Part shown: piece after piece, positions 15,362-25,005 of the stretch
How positions within the stretch are numbered: position 1 is the first letter of the stretch
Layout: each line of letters opens with the position of its first letter
Assembly: GCF_007559275.1 (NCBI RefSeq)
Contig: NZ_VMHK01000002.1
Coordinates: 496,001-560,000 of the forward strand
Direction: 5' to 3'
DNA length: 64,000 nucleotides
Source: Bifidobacterium apousia
Lineage (GTDB): Bacteria; Actinomycetota; Actinomycetes; Actinomycetales; Bifidobacteriaceae
The notes under the pieces: generated by a model
Told to the model about the DNA's origin: nothing
Databases searched by the model: none
Seen by the model: the letters and a program-made list of their open reading frames with translations, nothing else
Position numbers and translations under genes: made by a program

Positions 15362-17824
15362 ATGCAGGCAACGGATTGGAACCAAGGTTGGCGCTATCGA
15401 CATTTGCAGGAGTCAAAGGAACCCTGGAAGCCCGTTGAGCTGCCTCACGATGCCATGTTGGCAGAACCCAGAAGGGCCGATGCTCCGAGCGAGGCTAACA
15501 GTGGATGGTTCGTCGGGCGCGATTACGAATACTGCAAGAAGGTATGTGTTGACGGTCTTGGGCAGCACGATTCGATGATTCTGGAATTCGAGGGCGTGTA
15601 CCAACACAGCGAGGTCTGGCTGGATGACCAACGCCTGAGCTTTCACCCTTATGGATACACGGGGTTCTTTGTCGACCTGAGTGGGAAAATCCGACCGGGG
15701 GAACCGGGCGTGATACGTGTTGTCGCCCGCAACGCCCAGCAGCCCAATTCGCGTTGGTATTCCGGAGCAGGCATCTACCGGCCCGTCACGCTCTGGAGTG
15801 CTGGCCCCCAGTATCTGTACCCGGACGGCGTCAGGGTCTCCACGCTCGGAGTCAATCCCTGTGCCATCCGGGTCTCATTGCGGGCATCATCAGGCGGGAC
15901 TGCGCGGGTTCGCATTATGCGCCACGACAAGGATGAATCGGGGTCCTTGGCTGAGGTTGCAGTCCCTGTGGATTCCGATGGCAGAGCCCAGGTCGATATC
16001 GACCTTCCTGGCGCCCAGCCATGGAGTCCGGAAAGCCCGACGCTGTATGAATGCCAGGCGCTCTTCGTCTCCTCCTCGGGCTGCCATGACCAGGCTCAGG
16101 CGATATTCGGCATACGAACGGTTGCCTGGGGGGATCAGGGGCTGCTCATCAACGGTGTCCGCAGGATTCTCAAGGGTGCCTGCGTTCACCATGACAACGG
16201 GATTCTTGGCGCTTGCGCCTGGCCCGAGGCCGAGGAGCGGAAGGTGAGGTTGCTGAAACGCAATGGCTACAACGCCATTCGCAGCGCCCACAACCCCTGT
16301 TCGAAAAGTCTTCTGGAGGCTTGCGACCGTCTGGGTATGCTGGTCCTGGATGAATATGCCGACCAATGGTACATCCACAAGACCATCCACGACTATGCAC
16401 AATACCTCCCGAAATGGTGGCGCAGTGATCTGGCTGATATGGTTGCCAAGGATTTCAACCATCCATCAGTCATCATGTACTCCATCGGCAACGAGGTCAG
16501 CGAAACCGCCCAGTCCAAGGGGGTGGAACTGACCAGGCGCATGGTCGACTTCCTCCACGGTCAGGATGCGAGTCGTCCGGTTACCTGCGGGGTCAACATC
16601 TTCTTCAACTTCCTGAGTTCGATCGGGCTCGGGGTGTATTCGAGCAGGAAAGCGGCCAAGCAGGCGGCGCACGATGGGCGAAAGAGAAGCTTGTCGCTTT
16701 CAATGAAGCGCCATGGATCTGTAGGGAGCCGATTCTTCAATGAAATGGCCGGAATCATGGGAGCGGACTTCATGAAGAAGGGTGCCACCCTGCCCTCCTG
16801 CGACCGCCTGACCCGTGATGCCTTCGCACTTATGGACGTGGCCGGATACAACTATGGAATCAAACGATACCTTCAAGACCTCCGCAGATACCCCCATCGG
16901 CTCATCCTGGGGACGGAGACCTTCTGCAGCGATGCCGACGAGTTCATGCGTCTGGCCTCCCGTTGCCCGCGCCTGATCGGAGACTTCGTCTGGGCAGGTA
17001 TGGATTATCTGGGCGAAGTCGGCGTGGGCGCTTGGGAGTATCGACAGGAAGTTCCACGGTTCAGCGGGCTGGGCTGGCTGACTGCTGGTTCCGGCCGTCT
17101 TGATCTGACAGGCAGGCCGCTGGGCGAGGCCTTGTACACACGGGTGGCGTTAGGGGGCGAGGCCGGGCCCTATCTGGCTGTGCGGCCCGTCAATCACTCG
17201 GGGGAGAGGCATTCTCCCAGCGCCTGGAAGATGACAGATGCCCTTGACTCATGGTCTTGGGACGGCTGCGAGGGCAGGACCGCCCAGGTGGAGGTCTACG
17301 CCCGGGCTCATGAGGTCCTGCTGATGCTGAATGGCCGTTGCCTTGGCCGTTCGCGTTGGCGGGGTAGCACTCGTTTCCGTTTCTCCTGTCCTTATGAACA
17401 CGGCCTGCTGGAGGCCTTGGCCTACGACAGCTCGGGCAGGTTGATTGGACGGAGTCGGTTGCGGTCAGCCGCTCCCCAGACCATGGTCAAGCTGGAGGCC
17501 GATCGGAGCACCGTTCGCCCGGGAGGGTTATGCTTTGTGAGGGCAAGGTATACCGACCAGCAGGGCATTGACAAACCCATGACATCAGGAGATTTGACTG
17601 CTCAGGTAGAGGGTGGCCGACTGCTGGCCTTTGGGTGTGCCGCCCCATACAATCCCGAAGGGTTTTTGACCGGGCATACGCGCACCTATTACGGCCAAGC
17701 CTTGGCAGTGGTGCAGGCGGATCGGTCAGCAGGTTCAGACGGCTCGGACGTACCCAAGCAGCTTGAACTCAAGGTTTCCGACGGTCATCGCAAGGCTGCT
17801 TTGCGCCTTCCAATCCATAGGTGA
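15362..17824 (+). CDS. Glycoside hydrolase family 2 enzyme (beta-galactosidase-like, exact substrate unknown)
   Basis: An 820-residue GH2 glycosidase without signal peptide, so cytoplasmic. Order of domains: sugar-binding jelly roll (about 1-140), Ig-like domain (about 150-250), TIM barrel (about 255-560), then extra C-terminal Ig-like domains. Catalytic residues visible: acid/base E378 in YSIGNEVSE and nucleophile E519 in LGTETFC. ATG at 15362 is preferred because GGAGGAG lies just before; the frame extends 16 codons upstream. A hydrophilic insertion around residues 415-470 is unusual. GH2 includes galactosidases, glucuronidases, mannosidases and others; the following xylA gene has its own promoter, so context does not settle the substrate. 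Confidence 0.87.
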   Translation: MQATDWNQGWRYRHLQESKEPWKPVELPHDAMLAEPRRADAPSEANSGWFVGRDYEYCKKVCVDGLGQHDSMILEFEGVYQHSEVWLDDQRLSFHPYGYTGFFVDLSGKIRPGEPGVIRVVARNAQQPNSRWYSGAGIYRPVTLWSAGPQYLYPDGVRVSTLGVNPCAIRVSLRASSGGTARVRIMRHDKDESGSLAEVAVPVDSDGRAQVDIDLPGAQPWSPESPTLYECQALFVSSSGCHDQAQAIFGIRTVAWGDQGLLINGVRRILKGACVHHDNGILGACAWPEAEERKVRLLKRNGYNAIRSAHNPCSKSLLEACDRLGMLVLDEYADQWYIHKTIHDYAQYLPKWWRSDLADMVAKDFNHPSVIMYSIGNEVSETAQSKGVELTRRMVDFLHGQDASRPVTCGVNIFFNFLSSIGLGVYSSRKAAKQAAHDGRKRSLSLSMKRHGSVGSRFFNEMAGIMGADFMKKGATLPSCDRLTRDAFALMDVAGYNYGIKRYLQDLRRYPHRLILGTETFCSDADEFMRLASRCPRLIGDFVWAGMDYLGEVGVGAWEYRQEVPRFSGLGWLTAGSGRLDLTGRPLGEALYTRVALGGEAGPYLAVRPVNHSGERHSPSAWKMTDALDSWSWDGCEGRTAQVEVYARAHEVLLMLNGRCLGRSRWRGSTRFRFSCPYEHGLLEALAYDSSGRLIGRSRLRSAAPQTMVKLEADRSTVRPGGLCFVRARYTDQQGIDKPMTSGDLTAQVEGGRLLAFGCAAPYNPEGFLTGHTRTYYGQALAVVQADRSAGSDGSDVPKQLELKVSDGHRKAALRLPIHR

Positions 17825-17853
17825 CGTGATCGTCATCTATATAATTCAACGAA

Positions 17854-17882
17854 TTGACAAAATCGATCCGTCCCTCTACGCT
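17854..17882 (+). promoter_or_regulatory. xylA promoter
   Basis: A consensus -35 box TTGACA (17854-17859) is followed after 17 bp by TACGCT (17877-17882). A short inverted repeat TGACG-TGAT-CGTCA (17822-17835), overlapping the stop of the GH2 gene, lies just upstream and could bind a regulator. Confidence 0.6.
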
Positions 17883-17958
17883 TAGTGCTCAGGAGGCAGG
17901 AACTGGTTTCCTCCCCTGTGAACGCTGTAAAGGCAAATGCATTAAGCAAAGGAGCATT

Positions 17959-19302
17959 ATGGGTCTGTGGGACGTTGACAAGATCGAATACGTGGGTCGC
18001 CAAGGCGTCAAGGAGGGCCTGGGCTTCCGTTACTACGACAAGAACAAGGTGGTGGCCGGCAAGCCCATGAAGGACTGGCTGCGCTTCGCTGTGGCCTGGT
18101 GGCACACCTTTAACCAGGGCTTGGTGGATCCCTTTGGCGATCCCACTGCGCAGAGGCCCTACTACCGCTACACCGATCCCATGGATCAGGCGCTGGCCAA
18201 GGTGGACTACGCCTTCGAGCTCTTCACCAAGCTGGGGGTTGATTTCTTCTGCTTCCACGACCGTGACCTGGCTCCCGAGGGCGACACCCTGCGCGAGAGC
18301 GATGCCAATCTTGACAAGGTGGTTGACCGCATCGAGGCCGCCATGAAGGACACGGGCGTCAAGCTGCTCTGGAACACCTCGTCGCTCTTCACCAATCCTC
18401 GTTTCGAGGCCGGCGCCGGCACCTCGCCCTTCGCTGACATCTATGCTTACTCGGCCGGCCAGCTCAAGCACAGCCTGGAGATCGGCAAGCGGCTCGGCGC
18501 CGAGAACTACGTCTTCTGGGGCGGCCGCGAGGGCTACGAATCCCTCTGGAACACCCGGATGAAGGAGGAGCAGGACCATATGGCTGCCCTCTTCCACATG
18601 TGCGTGGACTACGCCAAGGAGATCGGCTTCGACGCGCAGTTCCTGATCGAGCCCAAGCCCAAGGAGCCCACACTCCACCAGTACGATTACGACGCGGCTA
18701 CCACCATCAACTTCCTGCGCACCTACGACCTGCAGGATAACTTCAAGCTCAACATCGAGGGCAACCACGCCAACCTGGCTATGCACACCTATCAGCATGA
18801 GGTCCGCGTGGCCCGCGAGACTGGATTCCTGGGATCCTTGGACGCCAACCAGGGCGACAAGCTGATCGGCTGGGACATGGACGAGTTCCCCTCGGACCTC
18901 TACGATGCCACCGCTGTCATGTGGGAGGTGCTGGCCAACGGGAGCATCGGGCCCCGTGGAGGCCTGAACTTCGATGCCAAGCCGCGCCGCTCCTCCTTCC
19001 TGCCTGAGGACCTCTTCAGGACCCACATCGTGGGCATGGACACCTACGCCGCCGGTCTGCTGGTCGCGGCCAAGATGCACGAGGACGGCTACATCGAGCA
19101 GCTGCAGCAGGATCGCTATGCCTCCTTCGAATCCGGCATCGGCTCGACGGTCAAGGATGGCACGGCCACACTGGCCTCCTTGGAGGAGTACAGCCTTGAC
19201 AAGCCGCAGGCAGAACTCATTGCCGCTGACAAGTCCGACCATCTTGAGGTCGTCAAGGCCACCATCAACAACTACATCGTCGAGGCTCTGGCCCAGGCCT
19301 GA
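17959..19302 (+). CDS. xylA: Xylose isomerase
   Basis: XylA interconverts D-xylose and D-xylulose in the cytoplasm using two divalent metal ions. The 447-residue protein is of the long class II type. Visible active-site motifs: [12 protein letters not shown] with the catalytic His, [30 protein letters not shown] with metal-binding Glu, [12 protein letters not shown], and [10 protein letters not shown]. The start at 17959 has AAAGGAG at optimal distance. xylB and a XylR-type ROK gene are 13-15 kb away, so the pathway is split in the chromosome. Codon choice is strongly biased, suggesting high expression. Confidence 0.97.
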   Translation: MGLWDVDKIEYVGRQGVKEGLGFRYYDKNKVVAGKPMKDWLRFAVAWWHTFNQGLVDPFGDPTAQRPYYRYTDPMDQALAKVDYAFELFTKLGVDFFCFHDRDLAPEGDTLRESDANLDKVVDRIEAAMKDTGVKLLWNTSSLFTNPRFEAGAGTSPFADIYAYSAGQLKHSLEIGKRLGAENYVFWGGREGYESLWNTRMKEEQDHMAALFHMCVDYAKEIGFDAQFLIEPKPKEPTLHQYDYDAATTINFLRTYDLQDNFKLNIEGNHANLAMHTYQHEVRVARETGFLGSLDANQGDKLIGWDMDEFPSDLYDATAVMWEVLANGSIGPRGGLNFDAKPRRSSFLPEDLFRTHIVGMDTYAAGLLVAAKMHEDGYIEQLQQDRYASFESGIGSTVKDGTATLASLEEYSLDKPQAELIAADKSDHLEVVKATINNYIVEALAQA

Positions 19303-19324
19303 GTTTTAGACGGCTGTCGTTTCC

Positions 19325-19358
19325 TAGCTCCGCGAGTGAAAGCCCGCGGGGCTTTTTT
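19325..19358 (+). terminator. xylA terminator
   Basis: AGCTCCGCG pairs with CGCGGGGCT (one G-U pair) around a short loop and is followed by six T residues, a standard intrinsic terminator 23 bp after the stop. Confidence 0.88.
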
Positions 19359-19441
19359 GTGTGTGCGGATCAATGCAGGCATGTTTGCCAGGCAGGACAC
19401 GCCAATTGTATCCGACCCCTATTGCTTGGAACGGAGGGGAG

Positions 19442-19465
19442 TATAATCAAACTAAACCGCTTTAG
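19442..19465 (+). promoter_or_regulatory. -10 box and LacI-type operator of the mannoside operon
   Basis: A perfect -10 box TATAAT (19442-19447) is followed 4 bp later by CTAAACCGCTTTAG (19452-19465), a near-palindrome with 5-bp arms and central CG, as in LacI-family operators. It covers the likely transcription start, the position for repression. The LacI gene at the end of the operon is the obvious candidate repressor; CTAAAGCG, one half-site, recurs at 27315-27322 ahead of that gene. Confidence 0.62.
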
Positions 19466-19502
19466 TAGAGTTGCGAAGCGGGCCTACGAGGAGGTTGTGA
19501 GG

Positions 19503-22500
19503 ATGCAGCTGAAGATAGAACGCGTGCTTGACAAGTGCGACCGTGTCATGCGTCAACGCGTGCTACCGAAGATTGAGCGGCCTATGGGCCAGGTCCAAGT
19601 CCGCTCTTTCGTCATTTCTGGAGAACCGATGCCATCATCGGAGTTCTTCGGGAAAGTACAGAGCAAGAACGTGGATTTCCAGCCTCTCTCCCTAGGGGAT
19701 ACTTGGGGCACAACCTGGGGGACCACCTGGATGGAGGTGACCGGCCGCGTTGATGCCGACTGGGCGACCAGGGCCCCGATCGAGCTGGTGGTCGACTTGG
19801 GCTGGCATCCCGATGCGCCCGGCGGTCATTTTGAAGCCCAGGCCTACAGGAGTGATGGATCGATCATCAAGGCGGTCAATCCCCGCAACCGTTGGATTCC
19901 GCTCGACGGCACCGACCTGGACGGGAATCCGACCCGTGACGAGGCTTCGGTCATCAACCCTGACGGAACCTTTACCATCTATCTGGAGGCGGCCTGTAAT
20001 CCGCTCCTGCTCGGCACCCCCGCATTCGTGGAGACGCAGCTGGGGGAGGGAACGACCGGTCGTGCCGATGAGCCCAATGTCCTCAAGCAGATGGATGTCT
20101 GCCATTTTGACCATGAGGCATGGAACTACTACATGGATCTTGAGGTCACTGCCCAGCTGATCCGCGAGTGCGACCAGAGCCAGCCGCGGTACTGGCGTTT
20201 GGGCAAAGCCCTGCAGCGTTCGCTGAATATTTATGATGAGCGTGACCTGGCCACACTGGGGCCGGCTCGACAGGCCTTGGCAGGTGTGCTGGCAGTGCCG
20301 GCGACCCCCAGTGCCTTGGACCATGCGGCAGTGGGTCATTCCCATATTGACTCCGCCTGGCTCTGGCCCAAGCGGGAGACCAGACGCAAGGTGGCGCGGA
20401 CTGTTTCGAACATGCTCGCGCTGATGGAGCGCGATCCTCAATTCATCTATGCCATGAGTTCGCCCCAGCAGTATGCATGGCTGGAGGAGGATCATCCCGA
20501 TCTCTTCTCCCGCGTCAAGCAACGCATCCAAGAAGGCAGGTTCATCCCCGTCGGAGGGATGTGGGTGGAGTCTGACGGCATGCTGCCCTCAGGGGAGTCG
20601 CTGACCCGTCAGTTCACCTATGGCAAGCGGTACTATCGGGAGCATCTGGGGGTGGATACGACCGTGGTCTGGGAGCCGGACAGCTTCGGCTATACGGGCC
20701 AGTTCCCGCAGATTGCCCGCCGTGCAGGCATGACTTCCTTCCTTTCGCAGAAGATCTCCTGGAATGATACAACCAAATTCCCGCATCATACCTTTGATTG
20801 GCAGGGCATTGACGGAACGGCCATCTTCACGCATTTCCCTCCCATGGATACCTATGCCTCCAGCATGACGGCCCGCGAGCTCAACCACTCCCAAGAAAAC
20901 TACCAAGACAAGGACATCTCGACCAGGGCCTTGGTGCTGTTCGGCTATGGCGATGGTGGCGGCGGCACCACCAGGGAAATGCTGGGACGCTATGAGCGCC
21001 TGCACGACGTGGAGGGATCGGCCAAGGTTCGGTATCAGGCTCCTGCAGACTTCTTCCGCCAGTCCGAGGAAGAGATCCGCGCGGAGGCCGGTTCCGAAAT
21101 GCCCGTCTGGAAGGGTGAACTCTATCTGGAACTGCACCGTAAGACCCTGACCTCCCAGCAGGATATGAAGCGAGGCTGCCGTCAAGAGGAGGCCATGCTG
21201 CGCACGGTCGAATACCTGTGCGCCTACGCCGGCTTGCTTGATGACTCATACGCCTACCCGCGTCAGGAGCTGGACCAAATCTGGCGCACGCTGCTGCTCA
21301 ACCAGTTCCATGACATTCTTCCAGGGTCCGCCATCTCCTGGGTACACAGACTGGCCAGGGAGGACTACCGCAGGGACATCGCCCGTCTTGAGCAGATCGG
21401 CGATAAGGCTGCCCGCGTCATAGCTTCCGCCCAGCGGCAGGCTCCCATGGTATCCGATGCTCGGCTGGTACCCATGGACGGCAGGGGCCAGACGGCTTGG
21501 GAGGCTGTCGGGCCAGTTCAGGCCCAGGAAGGCCCCGAGCGCATCCGGCCCGTTCAAGTCAGTCAAGAAGGCGGCGGATTCGTCGTGGACAACGGACTTA
21601 TCCGTGCCGTCGTCGCTTCGGATGGCGAGGTTCATTCCATTCTTGACAGGACTTCTGGCAGGGATCTGGTCCCGCAAGGCTCCTCGGTGGGCGGATACGA
21701 GCTCTTCAAGGACGAACCCTACATGTGGGATGCCTGGGATCTGGAGCGTGATGCCCTGCTGACCGCTGCTCCGGTCGATGACCCAGTCACCATGGAGGCC
21801 TTGGATTCCGGTGTTCGGGTATCGCGTCGGCATGGTGAGACCACAATCGTCACCACGGTTGGGCTGACTCCCGGCGGCAGGCAGTTGGACTTCACTGCTG
21901 ACGTGGATTGGCACCAGGATGAGCAGCTGCTCAAGGTGGACATACCCGTCGCCGTTCAGGCCAGGTACGCGCAATTCGAGTGCCAATACGGCTTTATCGA
22001 TAGGCCCATTCAGAAGAACAACGCCGCTGAAGAGGCTCAGTTCGAGAGCTGCACGCACCGATTCGTCAGGATCAGCGACGACGACCTTGCTGTTGGCGTG
22101 GTCAACGCTTCGACATACGGCGGCGACACCACACCGATCCACTACGACGAGAAGGCTGGCAAAGAGGCAGGCACCTTGGTCAGGCTGACCCTCCTTTCCG
22201 CTCCGGTCTTTCCCGATCCGCATACCGACAGGGGCAAGCACAGCTTTGCCTGGTCCATCGTCCCTGGGGACACCCAGGCTGACATTCTGCAAGCAGCCTA
22301 TGCCCTCAACGCGCCGGTCTTCCATCATGGACTGCCTGCCGTTGAGCCCTTGGCTGGTGTCGAGGATATTCAGGGCACCACCGTCATCGACTGGATCAAG
22401 ACGGCTGATGACGACAGCGGCGATGTGATTGTCAGGGTCTACAATCCGGATTCTTCGCCTTCCAAGGCCAGGCTGCACACAGGGTCCGTCCTTCAGGGGG

Positions 22501-22652
22501 CGACTGTGAAAGAGACCAACTCCCTGGAGGACGGTCCTGTGCCCGAGGGTGTGCGGCCAGGCCTGTGCTCCGAGCAGGGGGCGCAAGCCGACGGGGCCCT
22601 GTTGGATCTGGTTCCCTTCCAATTCACCACCTTGAGACTCTCCAGGCGCTGA
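19503..22652 (+). CDS. Alpha-mannosidase, GH38
   Basis: A cytoplasmic retaining alpha-mannosidase of 1049 residues, the usual size for bacterial GH38. The zinc-binding motif HSHIDSAWLWP begins at residue 279 (His279, Asp283), and the catalytic nucleophile is Asp393 in WEPDSFGYTGQFPQI. The late zinc-site His is in LLNQFHDILPGSA. The C-terminal half forms the beta-sandwich domains of the family. The ATG at 19503 is preferred over an open frame reaching to 19359, as AGGAGG precedes it and the promoter lies at 19442. First gene of a run with an ABC importer, a GH5 enzyme and a LacI regulator, which suggests mannose release from imported N-glycan-like oligosaccharides. Confidence 0.95.
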   Translation: MQLKIERVLDKCDRVMRQRVLPKIERPMGQVQVRSFVISGEPMPSSEFFGKVQSKNVDFQPLSLGDTWGTTWGTTWMEVTGRVDADWATRAPIELVVDLGWHPDAPGGHFEAQAYRSDGSIIKAVNPRNRWIPLDGTDLDGNPTRDEASVINPDGTFTIYLEAACNPLLLGTPAFVETQLGEGTTGRADEPNVLKQMDVCHFDHEAWNYYMDLEVTAQLIRECDQSQPRYWRLGKALQRSLNIYDERDLATLGPARQALAGVLAVPATPSALDHAAVGHSHIDSAWLWPKRETRRKVARTVSNMLALMERDPQFIYAMSSPQQYAWLEEDHPDLFSRVKQRIQEGRFIPVGGMWVESDGMLPSGESLTRQFTYGKRYYREHLGVDTTVVWEPDSFGYTGQFPQIARRAGMTSFLSQKISWNDTTKFPHHTFDWQGIDGTAIFTHFPPMDTYASSMTARELNHSQENYQDKDISTRALVLFGYGDGGGGTTREMLGRYERLHDVEGSAKVRYQAPADFFRQSEEEIRAEAGSEMPVWKGELYLELHRKTLTSQQDMKRGCRQEEAMLRTVEYLCAYAGLLDDSYAYPRQELDQIWRTLLLNQFHDILPGSAISWVHRLAREDYRRDIARLEQIGDKAARVIASAQRQAPMVSDARLVPMDGRGQTAWEAVGPVQAQEGPERIRPVQVSQEGGGFVVDNGLIRAVVASDGEVHSILDRTSGRDLVPQGSSVGGYELFKDEPYMWDAWDLERDALLTAAPVDDPVTMEALDSGVRVSRRHGETTIVTTVGLTPGGRQLDFTADVDWHQDEQLLKVDIPVAVQARYAQFECQYGFIDRPIQKNNAAEEAQFESCTHRFVRISDDDLAVGVVNASTYGGDTTPIHYDEKAGKEAGTLVRLTLLSAPVFPDPHTDRGKHSFAWSIVPGDTQADILQAAYALNAPVFHHGLPAVEPLAGVEDIQGTTVIDWIKTADDDSGDVIVRVYNPDSSPSKARLHTGSVLQGATVKETNSLEDGPVPEGVRPGLCSEQGAQADGALLDLVPFQFTTLRLSRR

Positions 22653-22753
22653 ATCGCCTGACCATGGGTGTCTGTCCGGCCGGTTCGTTCGGCTATTTGG
22701 ATCGGCCGGAAGCTCCACAAAGAAGTGAGTAGTAAAAAAGAAAGGAAGCTCCG

Positions 22754-24055
22754 ATGAGAGCACTGAAGAAGGTAGCAGTACTGATCTGCGCCACGGCCAT
22801 GGCGGGTTCCTTGGCGGCATGCGGTGGAAGCAACAGCAGTTCAGGCGGGTCGAAGGACGGTAAGCCGTCAGGCGAGATCTCCTTCCAGACCTGGAATCTG
22901 AAAAACGACAAGTACACGCCGTACTTCAAAAACCTGATTTCGGCCTACGAGAAGTCACATCCCGGCACCACCATCAAGTGGATCGATCAGCCCTCGGACA
23001 ACTATGAACAGAAGCTGTCCGCCGACGCAGCAGCCAACTCCTTACCTGACATCATCGATGCCGGCCCCTCACTGATGTACGGCCTGGCCAAGGCCGGGGC
23101 CCTGATGAACATCAGCAAGGAGGCTCCCAAGGCCCAAAACAACTATTACAAGAATGCCTGGGATGCGGTGACTTTCAAGGGCAAGGACATCGAGGAGGGT
23201 GCCTACGGCTTCCCCTGGTACGTCAACGATGGACCGACCTATTACAACACCGAGCTCATGCAGAAGTGCGGGCTGGATCCAAATAAGCTGCCTGTGACCT
23301 GGGATGACTACTTCTCCCAGGCGGACACCATGGTCAAGAGCGGCTGCGGGGCCTACATGTCCACCATGCTGGGCGGTGCCGTCGATGACTATGCATCGGC
23401 CGGCATTCCCATCATGAACAAGGATCACACCAAGTACATCTTCAATTCACCCAAGGCTGTCAAGCACCTGCAGCGCTTCGTCGACCTGTTCAACAAGAAG
23501 GGAATCCCGCCGGAGGCCCTGAGCGCGCAGTGGTCTCAGCAGGGCGAGTTCTTCCAGAAGGGCTCCATCGTGGCCATGGGCGGCAGCGCCTACTCGGCGG
23601 CGGACTTCAAGCAGAACTCTCCTGACCTCTACAAGCATCTGGCTGTGGGCACCAAGATCAGCGATCAAGGCAAGTCCGCCAGCCTGGCCTATGAGATGCT
23701 GGCCGTCAACGCGCAGACCAAGAACAAGACGCTCGCCCTGGACTTCGTCCAATATGTGACCAATGCCAAGAACCAGCTGGCATTCGCCAAGAAGTCCAAC
23801 ACCTTCCCCTCCAGCAAGGGTGGTCTTGATGATCCCTACTACGCCAACATCGACACCAGTGATGTTCAAGGCAAGGCGCTGAAGGTCACGCTGAACTCCG
23901 TAAAGACCGGGTACTCAAGCCGTCCTGCTGAGTTCACCGATGCCAATGGCAAGGACTACCTGCAACAGCAGGCCGCTCTGGCCCTGCAAGGCAAGCAGAC
24001 TGCTAAGGAGTCCTTGGACAAGGCCGTCAAGTACGCCAACGAGAAGCTGCAGTAA
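22754..24055 (+). CDS. Sugar ABC transporter substrate-binding lipoprotein
   Basis: A 433-residue extracytoplasmic binding protein anchored through a lipid: the signal peptide of about 22 residues ends in the lipobox LAAC, followed by a Gly/Ser-rich linker. The rest has the two-lobed fold of family 1 (maltose/oligosaccharide) binding proteins; AMGGSAYSAADF and YANEKLQ at the C-terminus are typical. It follows the GH38 gene by 101 bp without a visible terminator and precedes two permease genes with 2-bp and -4-bp spacing. The ligand is probably a mannose-containing oligosaccharide, by context. Confidence 0.94.
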   Translation: MRALKKVAVLICATAMAGSLAACGGSNSSSGGSKDGKPSGEISFQTWNLKNDKYTPYFKNLISAYEKSHPGTTIKWIDQPSDNYEQKLSADAAANSLPDIIDAGPSLMYGLAKAGALMNISKEAPKAQNNYYKNAWDAVTFKGKDIEEGAYGFPWYVNDGPTYYNTELMQKCGLDPNKLPVTWDDYFSQADTMVKSGCGAYMSTMLGGAVDDYASAGIPIMNKDHTKYIFNSPKAVKHLQRFVDLFNKKGIPPEALSAQWSQQGEFFQKGSIVAMGGSAYSAADFKQNSPDLYKHLAVGTKISDQGKSASLAYEMLAVNAQTKNKTLALDFVQYVTNAKNQLAFAKKSNTFPSSKGGLDDPYYANIDTSDVQGKALKVTLNSVKTGYSSRPAEFTDANGKDYLQQQAALALQGKQTAKESLDKAVKYANEKLQ

Positions 24056-24057
24056 CT

Positions 24058-25005
24058 ATGAGCCGCGTTGACTCTTCCGCCATCCGGCCGAAGGCTTCCG
24101 CCCTCGGCCGGCACGGCGGGCCTCAAACCCATTGGACCACGACCCTGGCCCCCTACTTGTTCGTCTTCCCGGCCTTTGCCATTGTCTTCATCTTCGTCAT
24201 CGTCGCGGCGCTGAATACCTGTCGGCTGGCCTTTACCGATTCCACGTTGCTGCGACCGGGCAAGTTCATCGGCATCCAGAACTTCGTAGCGATCGTGCAT
24301 GACGACTATTTCTGGACCGCGCTGCTTAATTCCACCTTGTACGTGGTCTGCGTGGTCCCCTTTATGGTGATTCTTCCTCTGATCTTGGCCAACCTGGTCA
24401 AGGGGAACTCCAGGATCATGGGGTTCTTCAGAACCTCCTTCTACACTCCCGTGGTCATGTCGGCCGTGGTAGTGGGAATGATCTGGACCAACCTGCTGGA
24501 TCCTAAGGGACTGGTCAACTCGGTCCTGGAGTCCCTGCACATCATCCACAGCCCGATCCCATTCCTCAGTGATCGCTGGCTGATACTGTTCACATCCATG
24601 TTCGTCACCATCTGGCTGGGCTTGGGATACTACATGGTCATCTATCTGACCGCCCTGGCCAACATTGACGCCTCCCTGTACGAGGCCGCCTCACTGGATG
24701 GGGCAGGCCCGGTAAGGCAATTCCTGTATGTCACCATTCCCGGCGTGAGATCCACCATCGTGCTGATCATGATGCTATCCACCATCGCAGCCTTCCGCGT
24801 GTTCAACGAGATCTACGTGCTCACCAACGGCACGGCTGGCCCCGGCGGCGAAGACATCACCATGTCCATGCTCATCCAGAAGGAGGGCACGGGTATCCAG
24901 GCCAGGACCGGCTACGCCAGTGCTCTGTCGCTGATTGTCCTGATTGTGGTCGGAGCCATGCTGATTCTGCAGCAGATCATCCAGAAGCGGGGGGAGGACT
25001 CATGA
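24058..25005 (+). CDS. Sugar ABC transporter permease, MalF type
   Basis: A 315-residue inner-membrane permease with six predicted spans. The cytoplasmic EAA loop that contacts the ATPase is present as LYEAASLDGAGPVRQF near residue 210. It starts two bases after the binding-protein stop and overlaps the next permease by 4 bp (ATGA). The N-terminal 25 residues are hydrophilic. No ATPase gene is present in this operon; bifidobacterial sugar importers often share one MsmK-type ATPase encoded elsewhere. Confidence 0.94.
   Translation: MSRVDSSAIRPKASALGRHGGPQTHWTTTLAPYLFVFPAFAIVFIFVIVAALNTCRLAFTDSTLLRPGKFIGIQNFVAIVHDDYFWTALLNSTLYVVCVVPFMVILPLILANLVKGNSRIMGFFRTSFYTPVVMSAVVVGMIWTNLLDPKGLVNSVLESLHIIHSPIPFLSDRWLILFTSMFVTIWLGLGYYMVIYLTALANIDASLYEAASLDGAGPVRQFLYVTIPGVRSTIVLIMMLSTIAAFRVFNEIYVLTNGTAGPGGEDITMSMLIQKEGTGIQARTGYASALSLIVLIVVGAMLILQQIIQKRGEDS

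Noticed and set aside
17833-19242. Open frame of 469 codons antisense to xylA
   Set aside because: It mirrors the codon bias of a highly expressed GC-rich gene; no family features or ribosome site, and xylA is certain.
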